From NCBI GenBank assembly GCA_035299505.1, contig DATGWL010000101.1, forward strand, positions 1 to 64,000: a stretch of 64,000 nucleotides of DNA, in the 5' to 3' direction. This DNA comes from M3007 sp035299505 (GTDB lineage: Bacteria; Bacteroidota; Bacteroidia; Chitinophagales; Saprospiraceae). The notes under the pieces are model-generated. The model searched no databases, was not told the DNA's origin, and saw nothing but the letters and a program-made list of their open reading frames with translations. Shown here piece by piece: positions 1 through 8,903 of this stretch. The first letter of the stretch is position 1. Every line of letters starts with the position of its first letter. The translations under genes were made by a program, and so were the position numbers.

Positions 1-74
1 AAGTGAGACTCTCAGTTTAAGCGCCTCTCCGCCTCTGTGGTAAAATAAAAATGTGGTCACTGAGATAGCCTCAT

Positions 75-626
75 TTACCTCGGTTTCCAAATTACCTCCT
101 CCGCACCCATAATATGGGCCAGATAGCGGGCGAGCATAAAAAAGTAGTCTGAAAGGCGATTCAAATACTGTAACGCAAGTGCCTCCACCGGTTCGCCGGA
201 ATGGGCCAACGCCACCGCTAATCGCTCTGCCCGCCGACAAACGGTTCGGCAGACATGGCAGGCAGACACGGCAGGGTGACCTCCGGGCAGGATAAAGTTT
301 TTCAGTGGAGGGAGCTGTTCATCCATTCTATCCATTTCCTTTTCCAGAAGGATAATATCTTCCGGCAACAGGTCAGGGGTAGGCGGATGCTTGGCCGGAT
401 CAGATGCAAGGTGTGCCCCCAGGGTAAACAACCGATGCTGTGTATGGGCCAGAAGTTCGCGCACCTGCTCGTCGCTGGTCAGATCGCGGAGCCAGCCAAT
501 AAATGAATTCAACTCATCAACGGTGCCATAGGCGTCAACCCTCAAATGACTTTTGGGCACCCTTTTTCCACCGAACAACGCTGTCTCTCCTTTGTCGCCG
601 GTCTTGGTATAGATTCTGAAAGCCAT
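75..626 (-). CDS. Cob(I)yrinic acid a,c-diamide adenosyltransferase, PduO type
   Basis: Transfers the 5'-deoxyadenosyl group of ATP to cob(I)alamin, making adenosylcobalamin in the cytosol. The protein opens with the PduO-type ATP-binding motif TKTGDKGETALFGGKR and AYGTVDELN, and its C-terminal half has the helical signature CRRAERLAVAL with LNRLSDYFFMLARYLAH. At 183 residues it has the normal length of the family. I chose the ATG at 624-626: the open frame runs 25 codons further upstream, but that extension covers the stop of the preceding gene and has no family similarity, while this start lies 13 bases after that stop. It is last in a three-gene minus-strand run with a CpeT-like lipoprotein and an unknown secreted protein. 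The family assignment is firm; the link to its neighbours is only positional. Confidence 0.93.
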   Translation of the reverse strand: MAFRIYTKTGDKGETALFGGKRVPKSHLRVDAYGTVDELNSFIGWLRDLTSDEQVRELLAHTQHRLFTLGAHLASDPAKHPPTPDLLPEDIILLEKEMDRMDEQLPPLKNFILPGGHPAVSACHVCRTVCRRAERLAVALAHSGEPVEALALQYLNRLSDYFFMLARYLAHIMGAEEVIWKPR

Positions 627-639
627 TGGGAAATGATGG

Positions 640-1284
640 TTACATTTTGATAAACTCGTATCCTCCTTTAGTGGCGCCCCAAACCTGTTCACCTTTTTCA
701 TTGAACCCCTGATCCCAGCTTAGCAGCATGGTAGGGGTAATGGTTACAGTAGAACTGGCGTATTTAGCCCCCCGGAGGGTGCTTTCACAACCCGTTCCCT
801 GAGTTGCACCGGTGAAGGTTCCGTTCTTTTGTTTTTTCAAAAAAACCGTGCAGCCATCGCGAAGGGAAAGATCAGCAGGTTTCAACTGGCTGAAAGCCTC
901 GGGCGTTTTGTATTTGCCAGCCCAGTTGGCCTGGTCAGGCAGAGTATATACGATGCTTTTGAACCCGCCCTGACCGTCTTTTTCCAATTTATAAACACGC
1001 TGACGGTATGGTTTGCTTTCGGCTGTTGCCGTAGCTTGTTCTACATATAACCAATGCGAACCTTTTTCGGAGGTCCAGATGGGCCGAATATGCAGTCGGA
1101 TATCAAAAAAAGCAGAATCCCGTTGGCTTTGAGCCTGGCTGCTGAAATCGCCAATCATATAGCCGGCCAGCAATTCCAAATCATCTTTGACCGCTGCGGA
1201 ACCCTTTTTCGCGCCGGTACAGTGCCAGTTTGCAGCAAGAAGGCCTGATAGTAACAGGCCAAAAAACAGGACTTGATGTTTCAT
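640..1284 (-). CDS. CpeT/CpcT-like (DUF1001) exported lipoprotein
   Basis: The N-terminus is a signal peptide with a cysteine at residue 22 (LLAANWHC), compatible with export and possibly lipidation although the lipobox is poor. The rest matches the CpcT/CpeT fold: 'LAGYMIGDFSSQAQ', then 'DIRLHIRPIW', 'HWLYVEQA' and 'KPYRQRVYKLE', and later a DGCTVFL strand and a conserved GTGCESTLRGA loop. In cyanobacteria this family attaches bilins to phycobiliproteins; relatives in non-photosynthetic bacteria have no established role, so bilin lyase activity should not be assumed. Its start codon shares one base with the stop of the upstream gene (TAATG), indicating translational coupling. The function here is unknown. 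Confidence 0.75.
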   Translation of the reverse strand: MKHQVLFFGLLLSGLLAANWHCTGAKKGSAAVKDDLELLAGYMIGDFSSQAQSQRDSAFFDIRLHIRPIWTSEKGSHWLYVEQATATAESKPYRQRVYKLEKDGQGGFKSIVYTLPDQANWAGKYKTPEAFSQLKPADLSLRDGCTVFLKKQKNGTFTGATQGTGCESTLRGAKYASSTVTITPTMLLSWDQGFNEKGEQVWGATKGGYEFIKM

Positions 1285-1841
1285 TATTGCTTGCCGGTTT
1301 CTTCCTGAGAGGCAGGTGCAGCGGTGCCAGAAGCGTCGGGTTTAACGCCAAATCCTGGTTTGGCAGGCGCAAGGCCGCCTTCGTGCATGCAAGAGGTGCA
1401 AACAACTCGTTCTCCGTTCAGGGCTTTCCAGGTAAGTGGCACCCATTCCTGCATAGGCTTCAAGAGAGCTTCCTTTTTGGTGCGGCCCTGTGCCAGTTGG
1501 AAACGGCTCAGCAATACGCTTTTGAGTTTAGGTTTCATGCTGGAAATGATGGAACCAACAATTTCATCGGAAAGGGATGGCAACAATTCAAGGCAAGTGG
1601 TAGCGTGTTGCAGCGCTTCGGTGCCATCTACGGTGCCACTGAATTCCAGAAATGAACGGATGGCCTTGTGGTCTCCGCCTTTGGCTTTTTCCAATACGTC
1701 CATATATTTGAAATTAGCCCATTCTGCCGTTTTTAATACAGCAGGGAACACTTGAATTTCTTCAGTTTTAGGCGCCTGGGCCTTTACCATTACTGGCGTA
1801 CAAATCAACAGGTAAAACAGAATGCGGAACAGACTTTTCAT
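1284..1841 (-). CDS. Secreted protein of unknown function with a CxxC motif
   Basis: A 185-residue protein with a Sec signal peptide of about 21 residues ending at KAQ. The mature part is mostly helical and charged, with a cysteine pair CTSCMHEGG near residue 148 followed by a Pro/Ala-rich tail. I do not recognise the family. It is the first gene of a run with the CpeT-like lipoprotein (one-base overlap) and the adenosyltransferase. A TATCTTTG -7 element lies about 27 bases upstream on the same strand. The CxxC could bind a metal or form a disulphide, but nothing else supports either. Confidence 0.7.
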   Translation of the reverse strand: MKSLFRILFYLLICTPVMVKAQAPKTEEIQVFPAVLKTAEWANFKYMDVLEKAKGGDHKAIRSFLEFSGTVDGTEALQHATTCLELLPSLSDEIVGSIISSMKPKLKSVLLSRFQLAQGRTKKEALLKPMQEWVPLTWKALNGERVVCTSCMHEGGLAPAKPGFGVKPDASGTAAPASQEETGKQ

Positions 1842-1867
1842 GTCAAATTATTTTATTGATGATCCGG

Positions 1868-1875
1868 CAAAGATA
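1868..1875 (-). promoter_or_regulatory. Bacteroidota -7 element (TATCTTTG)
   Basis: Read on the minus strand the site is TATCTTTG, matching the Bacteroidota housekeeping -7 consensus TAnnTTTG. It stands about 27 bases before the ATG at 1841. A possible TTG -33 triplet (1892-1894) is only 16 bases away, shorter than the usual spacing, so only the -7 box is convincing. Confidence 0.5.
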
Positions 1876-2002
1876 GTGCCTATCTTCAGTTCAACGGCTG
1901 TGCATGCAGGTTAATCAATGCTAAACAGATGACGCTAAAGAGGGAAAGCATGAGCTGCAGAATCTGGAGAAGAAAAATATCCGGAATTGACACGATAATG
2001 TC

Positions 2003-2010
2003 TAATTTTG
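2003..2010 (+). promoter_or_regulatory. Bacteroidota -7 element upstream of yebC (TAATTTTG)
   Basis: TAATTTTG matches TAnnTTTG and is followed by GC-rich sequence, as is common at Bacteroidota start sites. It would give a leader of about 85 nucleotides before the YebC start at 2099. No TTG at the ideal distance is visible, so this is a moderate call. Confidence 0.45.
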
Positions 2011-2098
2011 CGCCGCTTTAAGCACCGAAGCGTCTGTACTGATCGTAATCGTGTGCTTTTGATTCACATCCTGTCAACATTCTATATCAAATCCTTTT

Positions 2099-2815
2099 AT
2101 GGGACGCGCGTTTGAATTCCGCAAAGAAAGAAAAATGAAGCGTTGGGCCGGTATGGCCAAAACCTTCACCCGCATTGGCAGAGAAATTGCTCTGGCCGTA
2201 AAATCTGGTGGCTCCAATCCGGAGTACAACTCCCGACTGAGGGTGGCTATCCAAAACGCCAAGGCTGCCAATATGCCAAAGGCCAACGTGGACAATGCCA
2301 TCAAAAAAGCCTCCGGAAAAGAGGCAGACAACTTTCAGGAGGTATTATACGAGGGCAAAGGGCCTCACGGCATTGCTATCATGGTAGAAACAGCTACGGA
2401 TAACCCAACCCGTACCGTTGCCAACGTACGTATGTACTTCGATCGCTGCGGTGGCGCACTTGGTACTTCTGGCAGTGTTGGCTTTTTGTTTGACCGTAAA
2501 GGAGTGTTCAAAGCCAAAGCTGAAGGACACAACTGGGACGATCTGGAGCTGGAGCTGATTGATGCTGGTTTGGAAGAGCTGAAGCGCGAAGAAGACGAGG
2601 TTGTACTCATCAGTGCATTCACTGATTTTGGCACACTTCAAAAAGCCCTGGAAGACCGCAACATAGAAACCACCAGCGCAGCACTGGAATACATTCCCAA
2701 TACCACCAAAAAGCTCGACGATGCCGAGGTGGAAGCTGTTGTAAAATTGGTTGACCGTTTAGAAGAAGATGATGACGTGTTAAACGTGTACACCACGATG
2801 GATATGTCTGAATAA
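2099..2815 (+). CDS. yebC: YebC/PmpR family protein (TACO1-like translation or DNA-binding factor)
   Basis: A full-length 238-residue YebC/TACO1 family protein. It starts with the hallmark segment MGRAFEFRKERKMKRWAGMA followed by KTFTRIGREI, then NPEYNSRLRVAIQNAKAANM, and later 'VANVRMYFDRCGG' and 'LGTSGSVGFLFDRKG'. Members are cytosolic three-domain proteins; some act as transcriptional regulators, and others help ribosomes through difficult peptide stretches. Which applies here cannot be told. It is monocistronic, with its own -7 element upstream and a strong hairpin terminator just downstream. Confidence 0.95.
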   Translation: MGRAFEFRKERKMKRWAGMAKTFTRIGREIALAVKSGGSNPEYNSRLRVAIQNAKAANMPKANVDNAIKKASGKEADNFQEVLYEGKGPHGIAIMVETATDNPTRTVANVRMYFDRCGGALGTSGSVGFLFDRKGVFKAKAEGHNWDDLELELIDAGLEELKREEDEVVLISAFTDFGTLQKALEDRNIETTSAALEYIPNTTKKLDDAEVEAVVKLVDRLEEDDDVLNVYTTMDMSE

Positions 2816-2836
2816 GTGCAATTGCACTGTTTTTTG

Positions 2837-2880
2837 CGTCCGTTTTGCCGTTGTTTCGGCGGAACGGACGTTTTTTTTGT
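2837..2880. terminator. Intrinsic terminator, probably serving both strands
   Basis: A 14-base stem (2837-2850 with 2857-2870, two G-U pairs) closes a 6-base loop and is followed by eight T on the plus strand; five T precede it. It ends yebC, and since the minus-strand HEAT-like gene stops at 2882, it sits exactly between convergent genes. Confidence 0.85.
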
Positions 2881-2881
2881 C

Positions 2882-3466
2882 TTACAACATACCTTGCAAT
2901 CTGGATAATACTTTTCTGGCTCTGCTTTTGAAACCGGCAGAGCCGTGTTCCATTTGATCTTCCACAAGCAGTCGCAGCTCCGGAACCAGCTCCGGAATTC
3001 TGGTGCAAATACGCTCCAGAATGATCATTGCAGAGCACCTGATGGCAATAGCATCCCGCGGGTTGGCCAGACGTTGAAAGCAAATGTCTGCCAGCGGTTC
3101 ATCATACATATCCGGGAAATCGAGGTGTTCAAAAACATTCAGGGTGTTCCGAATGATGGCGTCATGCAGAGGCTTTTGGTGGAGATTTTGAATCAACCTG
3201 CCCAACCAGGGAGCCATGATCTCAGGCGCTTTTTCCGCAATATACCGCACCGCCCAGGCGCTTCTTTGCGTAAAAATGTACTGATAGCCTCTACCCTGTG
3301 GCAAAGGGGCAGCAGGAGGATTGTTCAAAAATATTTCCATTAAAACTTCCAGGCGCTCTGCATCATGACCAACCCACCGAACCAGGCGCATGGTTTGTGC
3401 TTTACTATGTTCGGCCAGAATTTGCGCCTCCAGCCAGCTGCGCATGTCAGCTTTCGTCGTCTGCAT
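2882..3466 (-). CDS. HEAT-like helical repeat protein, unknown function
   Basis: A roughly 194-residue all-helical protein with no signal peptide. Successive helix pairs such as 'WAVRYIAEKAPEIMAPWLGRL' without its last residue, 'LHDAIIRNTLNVFEHLDFP' and 'RDAIAIRCSAMIILERI' look like HEAT/ARM repeats, a fold used for protein-protein contacts. The start is uncertain: the ATG at 3464-3466 overlaps the upstream hydrolase gene by 20 bases, and another ATG at 3443-3445 lies one base past its stop. Either way the two are translationally coupled, suggesting a joint task with the MBL hydrolase. No enzymatic motif is visible. Confidence 0.7.
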   Translation of the reverse strand: MQTTKADMRSWLEAQILAEHSKAQTMRLVRWVGHDAERLEVLMEIFLNNPPAAPLPQGRGYQYIFTQRSAWAVRYIAEKAPEIMAPWLGRLIQNLHQKPLHDAIIRNTLNVFEHLDFPDMYDEPLADICFQRLANPRDAIAIRCSAMIILERICTRIPELVPELRLLVEDQMEHGSAGFKSRARKVLSRLQGML

Positions 3467-4367
3467 CGTTGGTGGTATTATCGCTGATGTAACTTTCCTG
3501 TAATACTGGGGATTGCAACATAAAATCAGGATCCCAAGCCCATAAACCCTGTTCATATTCCCTGGTCATGAGCGCAATATTGTCTACATGGTATTTACGT
3601 TGCAATCTGGGAAAGTCATACCTGCTCCAAAGAGAGCTTTCGTCAAATGGAACACCTGTAGCTATGCTTTCCCTTAGGGCAAAAAGGTAAGCCTGAGCTT
3701 CGGTTCTTCGCTGCAACCAGTCGTTGATGCTCAGTGCAGGTAGCCCGTGGCCGGGAATTAATCTGGTAAACCAGTTGCGGTCGTGGATTTTAGGCAGCTT
3801 TTCCAGTGTTTGCTCATAATCAACGCTGCTGTGGTAAATGAACGGGAATTCGCACTGGCATAGGTAATCTCCAGCAATGCAAAGGCCAAGTTGCCACACA
3901 ATGACCATCATACTATCAGCGGTATGGCCGGGCGTGAGGTAAAACGACATTTTGGTGTTACCGTACCGATATTGAACTCCATCCCGGAAAACCAGGAAAT
4001 CGCCTTTGGGATATTCGATGGGGTAAGTCCTTTTGATGTAGTATTGCTCATCAAATTCCAGGCATTTTTCAACACAAGCGTCTTTGTCTGGATTGTCAGC
4101 CATGGCTTTAGACATAAAAACCTTGTCTGCCCTGAAAGCGCCATAGCCAATGATGTGGTCAAAATCTGAGTGGGTAAAAACCAGGAATACGTGTTTATTG
4201 CCCCTTATTTGCTCTACATATTGCCGTATGGCTTCCACTTCCTCTGGCAACCAGGCCGGATCAAACACCAACACCACATCGTCTGTACAAACCACAGTGG
4301 AATTGGTTTGGAACAACGCGCTTTGGAAAATCGTGACATTAGGGTCCCGATAAATGATTTGGTGCAT
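3447..4367 (-). CDS. Metallo-beta-lactamase fold hydrolase with variant HxDxDH motif
   Basis: A 306-residue cytosolic MBL-fold protein. The metal motif reads THSDFDHIIG, so the second histidine of the usual HxHxDH is an aspartate. The third-ligand region is TPGHTADS, the bridging aspartate is in CIAGDYLC, and the last histidine lies in IPGHGLP. Some MBL hydrolase subfamilies carry this HSDFDH or HSDWDH form and are thought active, so the change need not mean loss of catalysis. The substrate cannot be inferred. I used the ATG at 4365-4367; an upstream TTG adds nine residues without family similarity. It overlaps the downstream HEAT-like gene. Confidence 0.85.
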   Translation of the reverse strand: MHQIIYRDPNVTIFQSALFQTNSTVVCTDDVVLVFDPAWLPEEVEAIRQYVEQIRGNKHVFLVFTHSDFDHIIGYGAFRADKVFMSKAMADNPDKDACVEKCLEFDEQYYIKRTYPIEYPKGDFLVFRDGVQYRYGNTKMSFYLTPGHTADSMMVIVWQLGLCIAGDYLCQCEFPFIYHSSVDYEQTLEKLPKIHDRNWFTRLIPGHGLPALSINDWLQRRTEAQAYLFALRESIATGVPFDESSLWSRYDFPRLQRKYHVDNIALMTREYEQGLWAWDPDFMLQSPVLQESYISDNTTNDADDES

Positions 4368-4422
4368 AGTCAGGGTATTTAGCTTGACAGGCAAATGTAA
4401 TAAGAAGGTCCATGGCTTTTAC

Positions 4423-4461
4423 CAAAAAAGAATGGTCGCCCCTGTGAAAGAGCGACCATTC
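4423..4461 (-). terminator. Terminator of the subtilase gene
   Basis: A perfect 10-base stem (4430-4439 with 4452-4461, arms GAATGGTCGC and GCGACCATTC) is followed on the minus strand by a run of six T. It lies 25 bases past the stop of the S8 protease gene and separates it from the MBL gene. Confidence 0.85.
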
Positions 4462-4485
4462 CGGATTTCAAATAAGCGGAGTCTG

Positions 4486-7400
4486 TTATTGTACTACAAT
4501 ATTATAGGTGGCTTGTTTGCCATCCACCTGGATATTGAGCTGGTACACGCCTTTTGGCAGGTTCAGGTTTTCAAACAATACCTGGTAAGTACCTTGTTTT
4601 ACCTGAATTTCCCGAGTACCAACTTTACGGCCGCTGGCATCAAAGAGCAACATTTGAACAGTGCCGGATATTTTACTGTCAAGCTGAACAGCAAAATCAC
4701 CTGCAGTTGGGTTGGGCAGAATTTGAATGCCTAAACGGTTTTCCAGTTCGTTGATGGCCGTAACACCAACGGTAGCTGTTTTATCATTCGTACGACACTC
4801 ATTGGTGGCTGAAAGTGTAACCGTATAAGTGCCAGGCACAGCATAAGTATGCACAGGATTGGTTTGGGTGCTGGTCATGCCATCGCCAAAATCCCACAGG
4901 TAGCTATTTGCATTGGTGCTGGTGTTGGTGAACGTAGCAGTGAGCAGGTTTTGGGTAAAGGTAAAGTTGGCATTTGCCAACAGGCGTACATTAACCACCT
5001 GCAACATGGTATCAGCACCAAACGGATTGGACACGATTAAACGGACGTTTTTATTGCCGCCGGTTGGATAGACTACGCTGTGAGGACCAATACCTGTGGC
5101 ATTGCCCGGAATGGCCGCCGAGCCAAAATTCCAGGTATATTCTGCGTTTTCGGTAGATGGTGTAGCCTGGAAGACAACCGTATCCAACCTGCAAATCGTA
5201 TCTGGTGCAATAAACTCTGCCGTAGGTGCTTCCGCCACAAGAAGGCCAATATTGTCCAGATACAAGGTATTACCATAACCTGTGGTTGAGGTAAATCTCA
5301 CCACAATTTTTTGTCCTGCAAAAGGCGCCAGGTCAATGGCTTCTCCACGCCAGTCAGCAGCGGAAGTTGGGATGAAGAAGGCACTATTGTCCGGAACAGT
5401 TGCCAGCTCTGTGCCAGCTTTGGACCAAACCTCTGTTGGAGTGCCCCCTAAATCGCAGTTTTCAAATACCTCCACCCGCAAGGCATCCTGGTAGGTATTG
5501 TCAAATCGTGCATAGGCAACATAAAATCCCAGACTGGCACTATTAAGGTTGGTGAGGTCTAGCGGTACCATATACAAATAGTCTTCCGCGCCTATCTGGC
5601 TTGGACCGTAGTTGTAGAAGTCAACGAATACGGAGCGGCCGATCAAATCGTCCGGACCTACTACCGGGCCAGAGAGTAATTCTGTGGTTCTCCAGGTAAT
5701 ATCTTCATCCGGATTCACATTTGTCCATCCCGGAGGGAAGTCTGGTGTTCCTTCGAAGGTTTCCGTAAACAGCTGGTTGGCTGCCTGTGTAATGACCGGA
5801 ATACTGATAGAAAGGGTATCGTTGAAGTTGACTACATCGCTTGGATAGGTAATCCAAACGCGTAGTTGAATGTTGCCATTCACATTGAGGGTCAACGGTG
5901 CCTGGAAATTGTAGTCGATACCATTTCCAGGGATCAAATCCGGAAGGGGTTCACTTACCGGTGGGTTATTGTCAACCTGGTAATTGATAACAGCTCCTGA
6001 TGCATCATTTTGACCTTCATTGTTGATGCGTACAACCACATTTGTCTCGGAAGCTCCGCAGGATACCACGGCATCGCCGGCAGGAGAAATGAGTTGTTTC
6101 GCACTTAAATCAAAGGTTTGTGGGCAGTTATATAATCCGCCTGGCCAGCTAATGGCCAAGCTTCGCCGTCCGGCTGTGCCATCCGGATATGAACTGCGCA
6201 CTGCAGTCCAGAATTCTGTAAACGGATTGAGAATAGGGATGCCTACATAATTGGTATCGGAAGTGGCTTTCAGTTCCATGTATTTCTCTCCCAGAAGGAA
6301 ACCATCATAGTGCAGGGTATCATTTACTGCCGGGAACGACAGAAATACAGTATCCGGGCAAACCCTTGCTATGGAAACATTCTGTGGGATACCCACGATG
6401 CTGGAGGCGATATCAGAGGTGTCGCGCTTGGAGCCACGGATAATCAGAACATGCACTTTACCACTTACAGCATTAGGAACAGTCCAGTCGTACATACGGC
6501 GGTCGCCGGTAACACTGGCCATTGGGAAGAAGTTTTGGCCTCCATCTGTGCTGTATCGGAGGGTAAAGGTTCCGGTGTTACCAAAAGCGTCCCAGTGTAT
6601 ACGTTCTACTTCTCCTGGTACGAAACCTTCACCGCCTGATGGGTAGGTTACTTTGATTTCATCGCGAACAAATTCCCATACAATGTAGTAGTGCTGAGGA
6701 CCCATTGGTACTTCTGAGCCTTTGATTTTGATGGTGTATGTTCCGGCGGCAGGGTCGGTCAGCAGCACCTGCTCCACATTGTTCAGGGAGTCGCGGCCCT
6801 TGGTAGCCGGCGCATCCAGTGTTGTGGCATTGGGTGTTGGATCCAGCAGCCAGGGAAGGTTGACGGTTCCGGCTGCATTTTCCACTGTGAGATCAAGGTC
6901 GTTTATCAACGCACGGGCATTGTTTTCCAGAGATGGCGGTTCTGCCCAGTAAATCATAATTTTTGCCTCCTTGGTGCCGGATGGGATCTGCAGGGTGTGG
7001 GTATTCACGTCGTCATGATCAATATCGGCTTCCAGCCAACGGTTTTGTTCCAGGAGTCGTAACGCTCTCCAGGTGTTGATATGTCCCCAGCCGAATTTGT
7101 AATCCGGACCTACATTGCCCAAATCATTGGCTGTGTTTAGGATAGTCGCTTTCAGGAGTGCAGAAGGAGCGTCATTTACCCCTTTAATAGTTCTGTAGGC
7201 ATGAGTAAGCTGAGCCAGACAACCGGCTATGCCCGGTGCAGCGCCTGAAGTGCCTCCGAAAACCTGATATCCGTTGTTTGGATCCAGGGATTCCTGATCC
7301 TGACCATTGGCAGCGATATCTGGTTTGAGTCGCCCATCGTATGCCGGGCCACGACTGGAGCTGGTTACCAGGCTGGCATCTGCATATATATTGGCTGTGG

Positions 7401-8559
7401 CTATGGCGTTTTTAGCCATTTTGTGTCCACCTGTAATGTTGCCCCACTGGGTACCGGCGCCATAATCACAGTTACTGCCGTTGGAGTTGCCGGCAGAGAA
7501 AACGTGCATCAGGGTAGGGTTTTCAAACAATTGCTGGTCAACAGTTTGGGTAGCCAGCGTATAGCCTGTGTTGCAACCGTCGGAATATGAAGAGTTGGTA
7601 ATGGTAACGCCTTCATTCTCGAATAACGGCAATGTTTGATCCTGAAAATCATTGACATAATCTACGGAGTAGAGGTCTGCTCCTGCGGCCATCCCTTTTT
7701 TGGTTGGATCGAGGTTGCCTGCACCTCCAACAATACCTACTACGCCATCGCCGTGTGTGCCGGCAGTAGGGTTGCCTTGTGCATAATTGTATAAACGGCC
7801 CTGCAGGTCAATGTGCGGACCAAGCTGGCCATCGTCGCGTACAAGCACACCTACACCTGATCCGTCGTATTGTTTACCCAGAGGAGAATCGCTCGCCACC
7901 AGATTTGACCGGTGAAGGGAGCGGCCCCGGGTATCTTCTTTTTGGCCGGGCGCCGGGATCAGTTCCATATACTGAATAAATGGCAAACTGGCCAGTTGTT
8001 CCAGCTGGTCTTTGTGTACGCGCACCTGCACGAAGCCGTTCTGGGTTCCTTCTTTAAGCACATCAACGCCTTGTTTGCGGCACCAGGCTGCACCCTCCTG
8101 AATGGTTACAAAAGGGTATACCTGCAGATTGACGTCCAGGTGATCGCCTTTTACAGCCCATGCGCCATAAGGTTGCTCCTTGAGGCTGCGGGCCATTTTC
8201 CAGGATGTTTGTACCGGCACAATGCTTCTGGTGGCAAAGCGTCCGAGAGTTGTCAAATCAAAATTTTGTGGAATGGCTACCAGGTAAACACCTGTTTGCA
8301 CATATCCCATAATATTCAGGCCAAGTGCTTCAAAATCTTGCCTTTGTGAGGCATTCATGATTTTTTCCAGTTGAATGTACCGAACGTATTTTCCATTCAC
8401 CACCTCAGAAGGTTCTATGTGGTGGTTTTGTCTGATGTTGGCGAAGTTTTCCGGAAAAATCTCGGTGCCATGAGCAAACCTGACCGGCAAAATACTTTGT
8501 GCAATCCCTGTTGTTAATACTGACAACAGCAGCAGAAGGATAGGCAGAAGTTTCTTCAT
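4486..8559 (-). CDS. Secreted S8 subtilisin-like protease with PKD domain and T9SS C-terminal sorting domain
   Basis: A 1,357-residue exported protease. It has a signal peptide (MKKLLPILLLLLSV...GIAQ), a propeptide of roughly 200 residues, and a subtilase domain: Asp motif VLVRDDGQ near residue 240, His motif THGDGVVGIVGG near 268, oxyanion Asn in SAGNSNG, and Ser motif GGTSGAAPGIAG near 437. Beta-sandwich regions follow, then a PKD domain (YLWDFGDGMTSTQTNPVHTY) and a T9SS type A sorting domain (ILPNPTAGDFAVQL ... GVYQLNIQ). The protein should cross the outer membrane through T9SS and be anchored or released there to digest proteins. The ATG at 8557-8559 begins the signal peptide; the frame continues upstream to 8703, but that overlaps the -7 element at 8701-8708. 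The substrate is unknown. Confidence 0.95.
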   Translation of the reverse strand: MKKLLPILLLLLSVLTTGIAQSILPVRFAHGTEIFPENFANIRQNHHIEPSEVVNGKYVRYIQLEKIMNASQRQDFEALGLNIMGYVQTGVYLVAIPQNFDLTTLGRFATRSIVPVQTSWKMARSLKEQPYGAWAVKGDHLDVNLQVYPFVTIQEGAAWCRKQGVDVLKEGTQNGFVQVRVHKDQLEQLASLPFIQYMELIPAPGQKEDTRGRSLHRSNLVASDSPLGKQYDGSGVGVLVRDDGQLGPHIDLQGRLYNYAQGNPTAGTHGDGVVGIVGGAGNLDPTKKGMAAGADLYSVDYVNDFQDQTLPLFENEGVTITNSSYSDGCNTGYTLATQTVDQQLFENPTLMHVFSAGNSNGSNCDYGAGTQWGNITGGHKMAKNAIATANIYADASLVTSSSRGPAYDGRLKPDIAANGQDQESLDPNNGYQVFGGTSGAAPGIAGCLAQLTHAYRTIKGVNDAPSALLKATILNTANDLGNVGPDYKFGWGHINTWRALRLLEQNRWLEADIDHDDVNTHTLQIPSGTKEAKIMIYWAEPPSLENNARALINDLDLTVENAAGTVNLPWLLDPTPNATTLDAPATKGRDSLNNVEQVLLTDPAAGTYTIKIKGSEVPMGPQHYYIVWEFVRDEIKVTYPSGGEGFVPGEVERIHWDAFGNTGTFTLRYSTDGGQNFFPMASVTGDRRMYDWTVPNAVSGKVHVLIIRGSKRDTSDIASSIVGIPQNVSIARVCPDTVFLSFPAVNDTLHYDGFLLGEKYMELKATSDTNYVGIPILNPFTEFWTAVRSSYPDGTAGRRSLAISWPGGLYNCPQTFDLSAKQLISPAGDAVVSCGASETNVVVRINNEGQNDASGAVINYQVDNNPPVSEPLPDLIPGNGIDYNFQAPLTLNVNGNIQLRVWITYPSDVVNFNDTLSISIPVITQAANQLFTETFEGTPDFPPGWTNVNPDEDITWRTTELLSGPVVGPDDLIGRSVFVDFYNYGPSQIGAEDYLYMVPLDLTNLNSASLGFYVAYARFDNTYQDALRVEVFENCDLGGTPTEVWSKAGTELATVPDNSAFFIPTSAADWRGEAIDLAPFAGQKIVVRFTSTTGYGNTLYLDNIGLLVAEAPTAEFIAPDTICRLDTVVFQATPSTENAEYTWNFGSAAIPGNATGIGPHSVVYPTGGNKNVRLIVSNPFGADTMLQVVNVRLLANANFTFTQNLLTATFTNTSTNANSYLWDFGDGMTSTQTNPVHTYAVPGTYTVTLSATNECRTNDKTATVGVTAINELENRLGIQILPNPTAGDFAVQLDSKISGTVQMLLFDASGRKVGTREIQVKQGTYQVLFENLNLPKGVYQLNIQVDGKQATYNIVVQ

Positions 8560-8700
8560 AAGCGAAGTGGAAAGTTTGACTTTTAAAGCAATACCTAAAA
8601 AAGCCTTTTTTGGTAAAAAAACTCTGGTATAGTGAACGATTTGTGGATTAAATGCCTGATTTAGCACATCAGCTAACATACCATCAGGCATTTGTTTCGC

Positions 8701-8708
8701 CAAAGATA
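8701..8708 (-). promoter_or_regulatory. -7 element of the subtilase gene (TATCTTTG)
   Basis: On the minus strand the site is TATCTTTG (TAnnTTTG consensus). Transcription from it would start downstream of the longer upstream reading-frame extension, which supports the start at 8559. No well-spaced TTG was found. Confidence 0.5.
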
Positions 8709-8743
8709 ATGGGCCGCTAACAAAAAAAATAGTGGCGGAGGTA

Positions 8744-8773
8744 TTGCATTTTTTTCAATTCGGACTATTTTTG
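8744..8773 (+). promoter_or_regulatory. Bacteroidota promoter, TTG-N19-TATTTTTG
   Basis: TTG at 8744-8746 and TATTTTTG at 8766-8773 are exactly 19 bases apart, the textbook Bacteroidota sigma-A arrangement. It points to the small gene at 8904, leaving a leader of about 125 nucleotides. Confidence 0.7.
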
Positions 8774-8903
8774 TAAAACAATTCACAAATTCAGTGAATC
8801 AAAACACGATTGTGGATTGCCAATTCTCATCTTTTCACCTGCGCTTTTCATAAAAACTTACAACAGAGACTTGAAGAGCCAAAAACCTTACATCACTTTT
8901 GCC

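Larger units (their letters stand above)
8560..8903. other. 344-base intergenic region between divergent genes
   Basis: This is the only gap above 300 bases. It holds a -7 element for the leftward subtilase (8701-8708), which implies a leader of about 135 nucleotides, and a full promoter for the rightward 51-residue protein (8744-8773), also with a leader of about 125 nucleotides. I see no further gene or clear RNA structure, but both leaders are long enough to carry a regulatory element. Confidence 0.5.

Noticed and set aside
640..1284. CpeT similarity taken as evidence of a cyanobacterium.
   Set aside because: No other photosynthesis gene is present and T9SS signals and promoters are of Bacteroidota type.
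8560..8703. A 48-codon N-terminal extension of the subtilase.
   Set aside because: It overlaps a -7 element and the 8559 start begins a perfect signal peptide.
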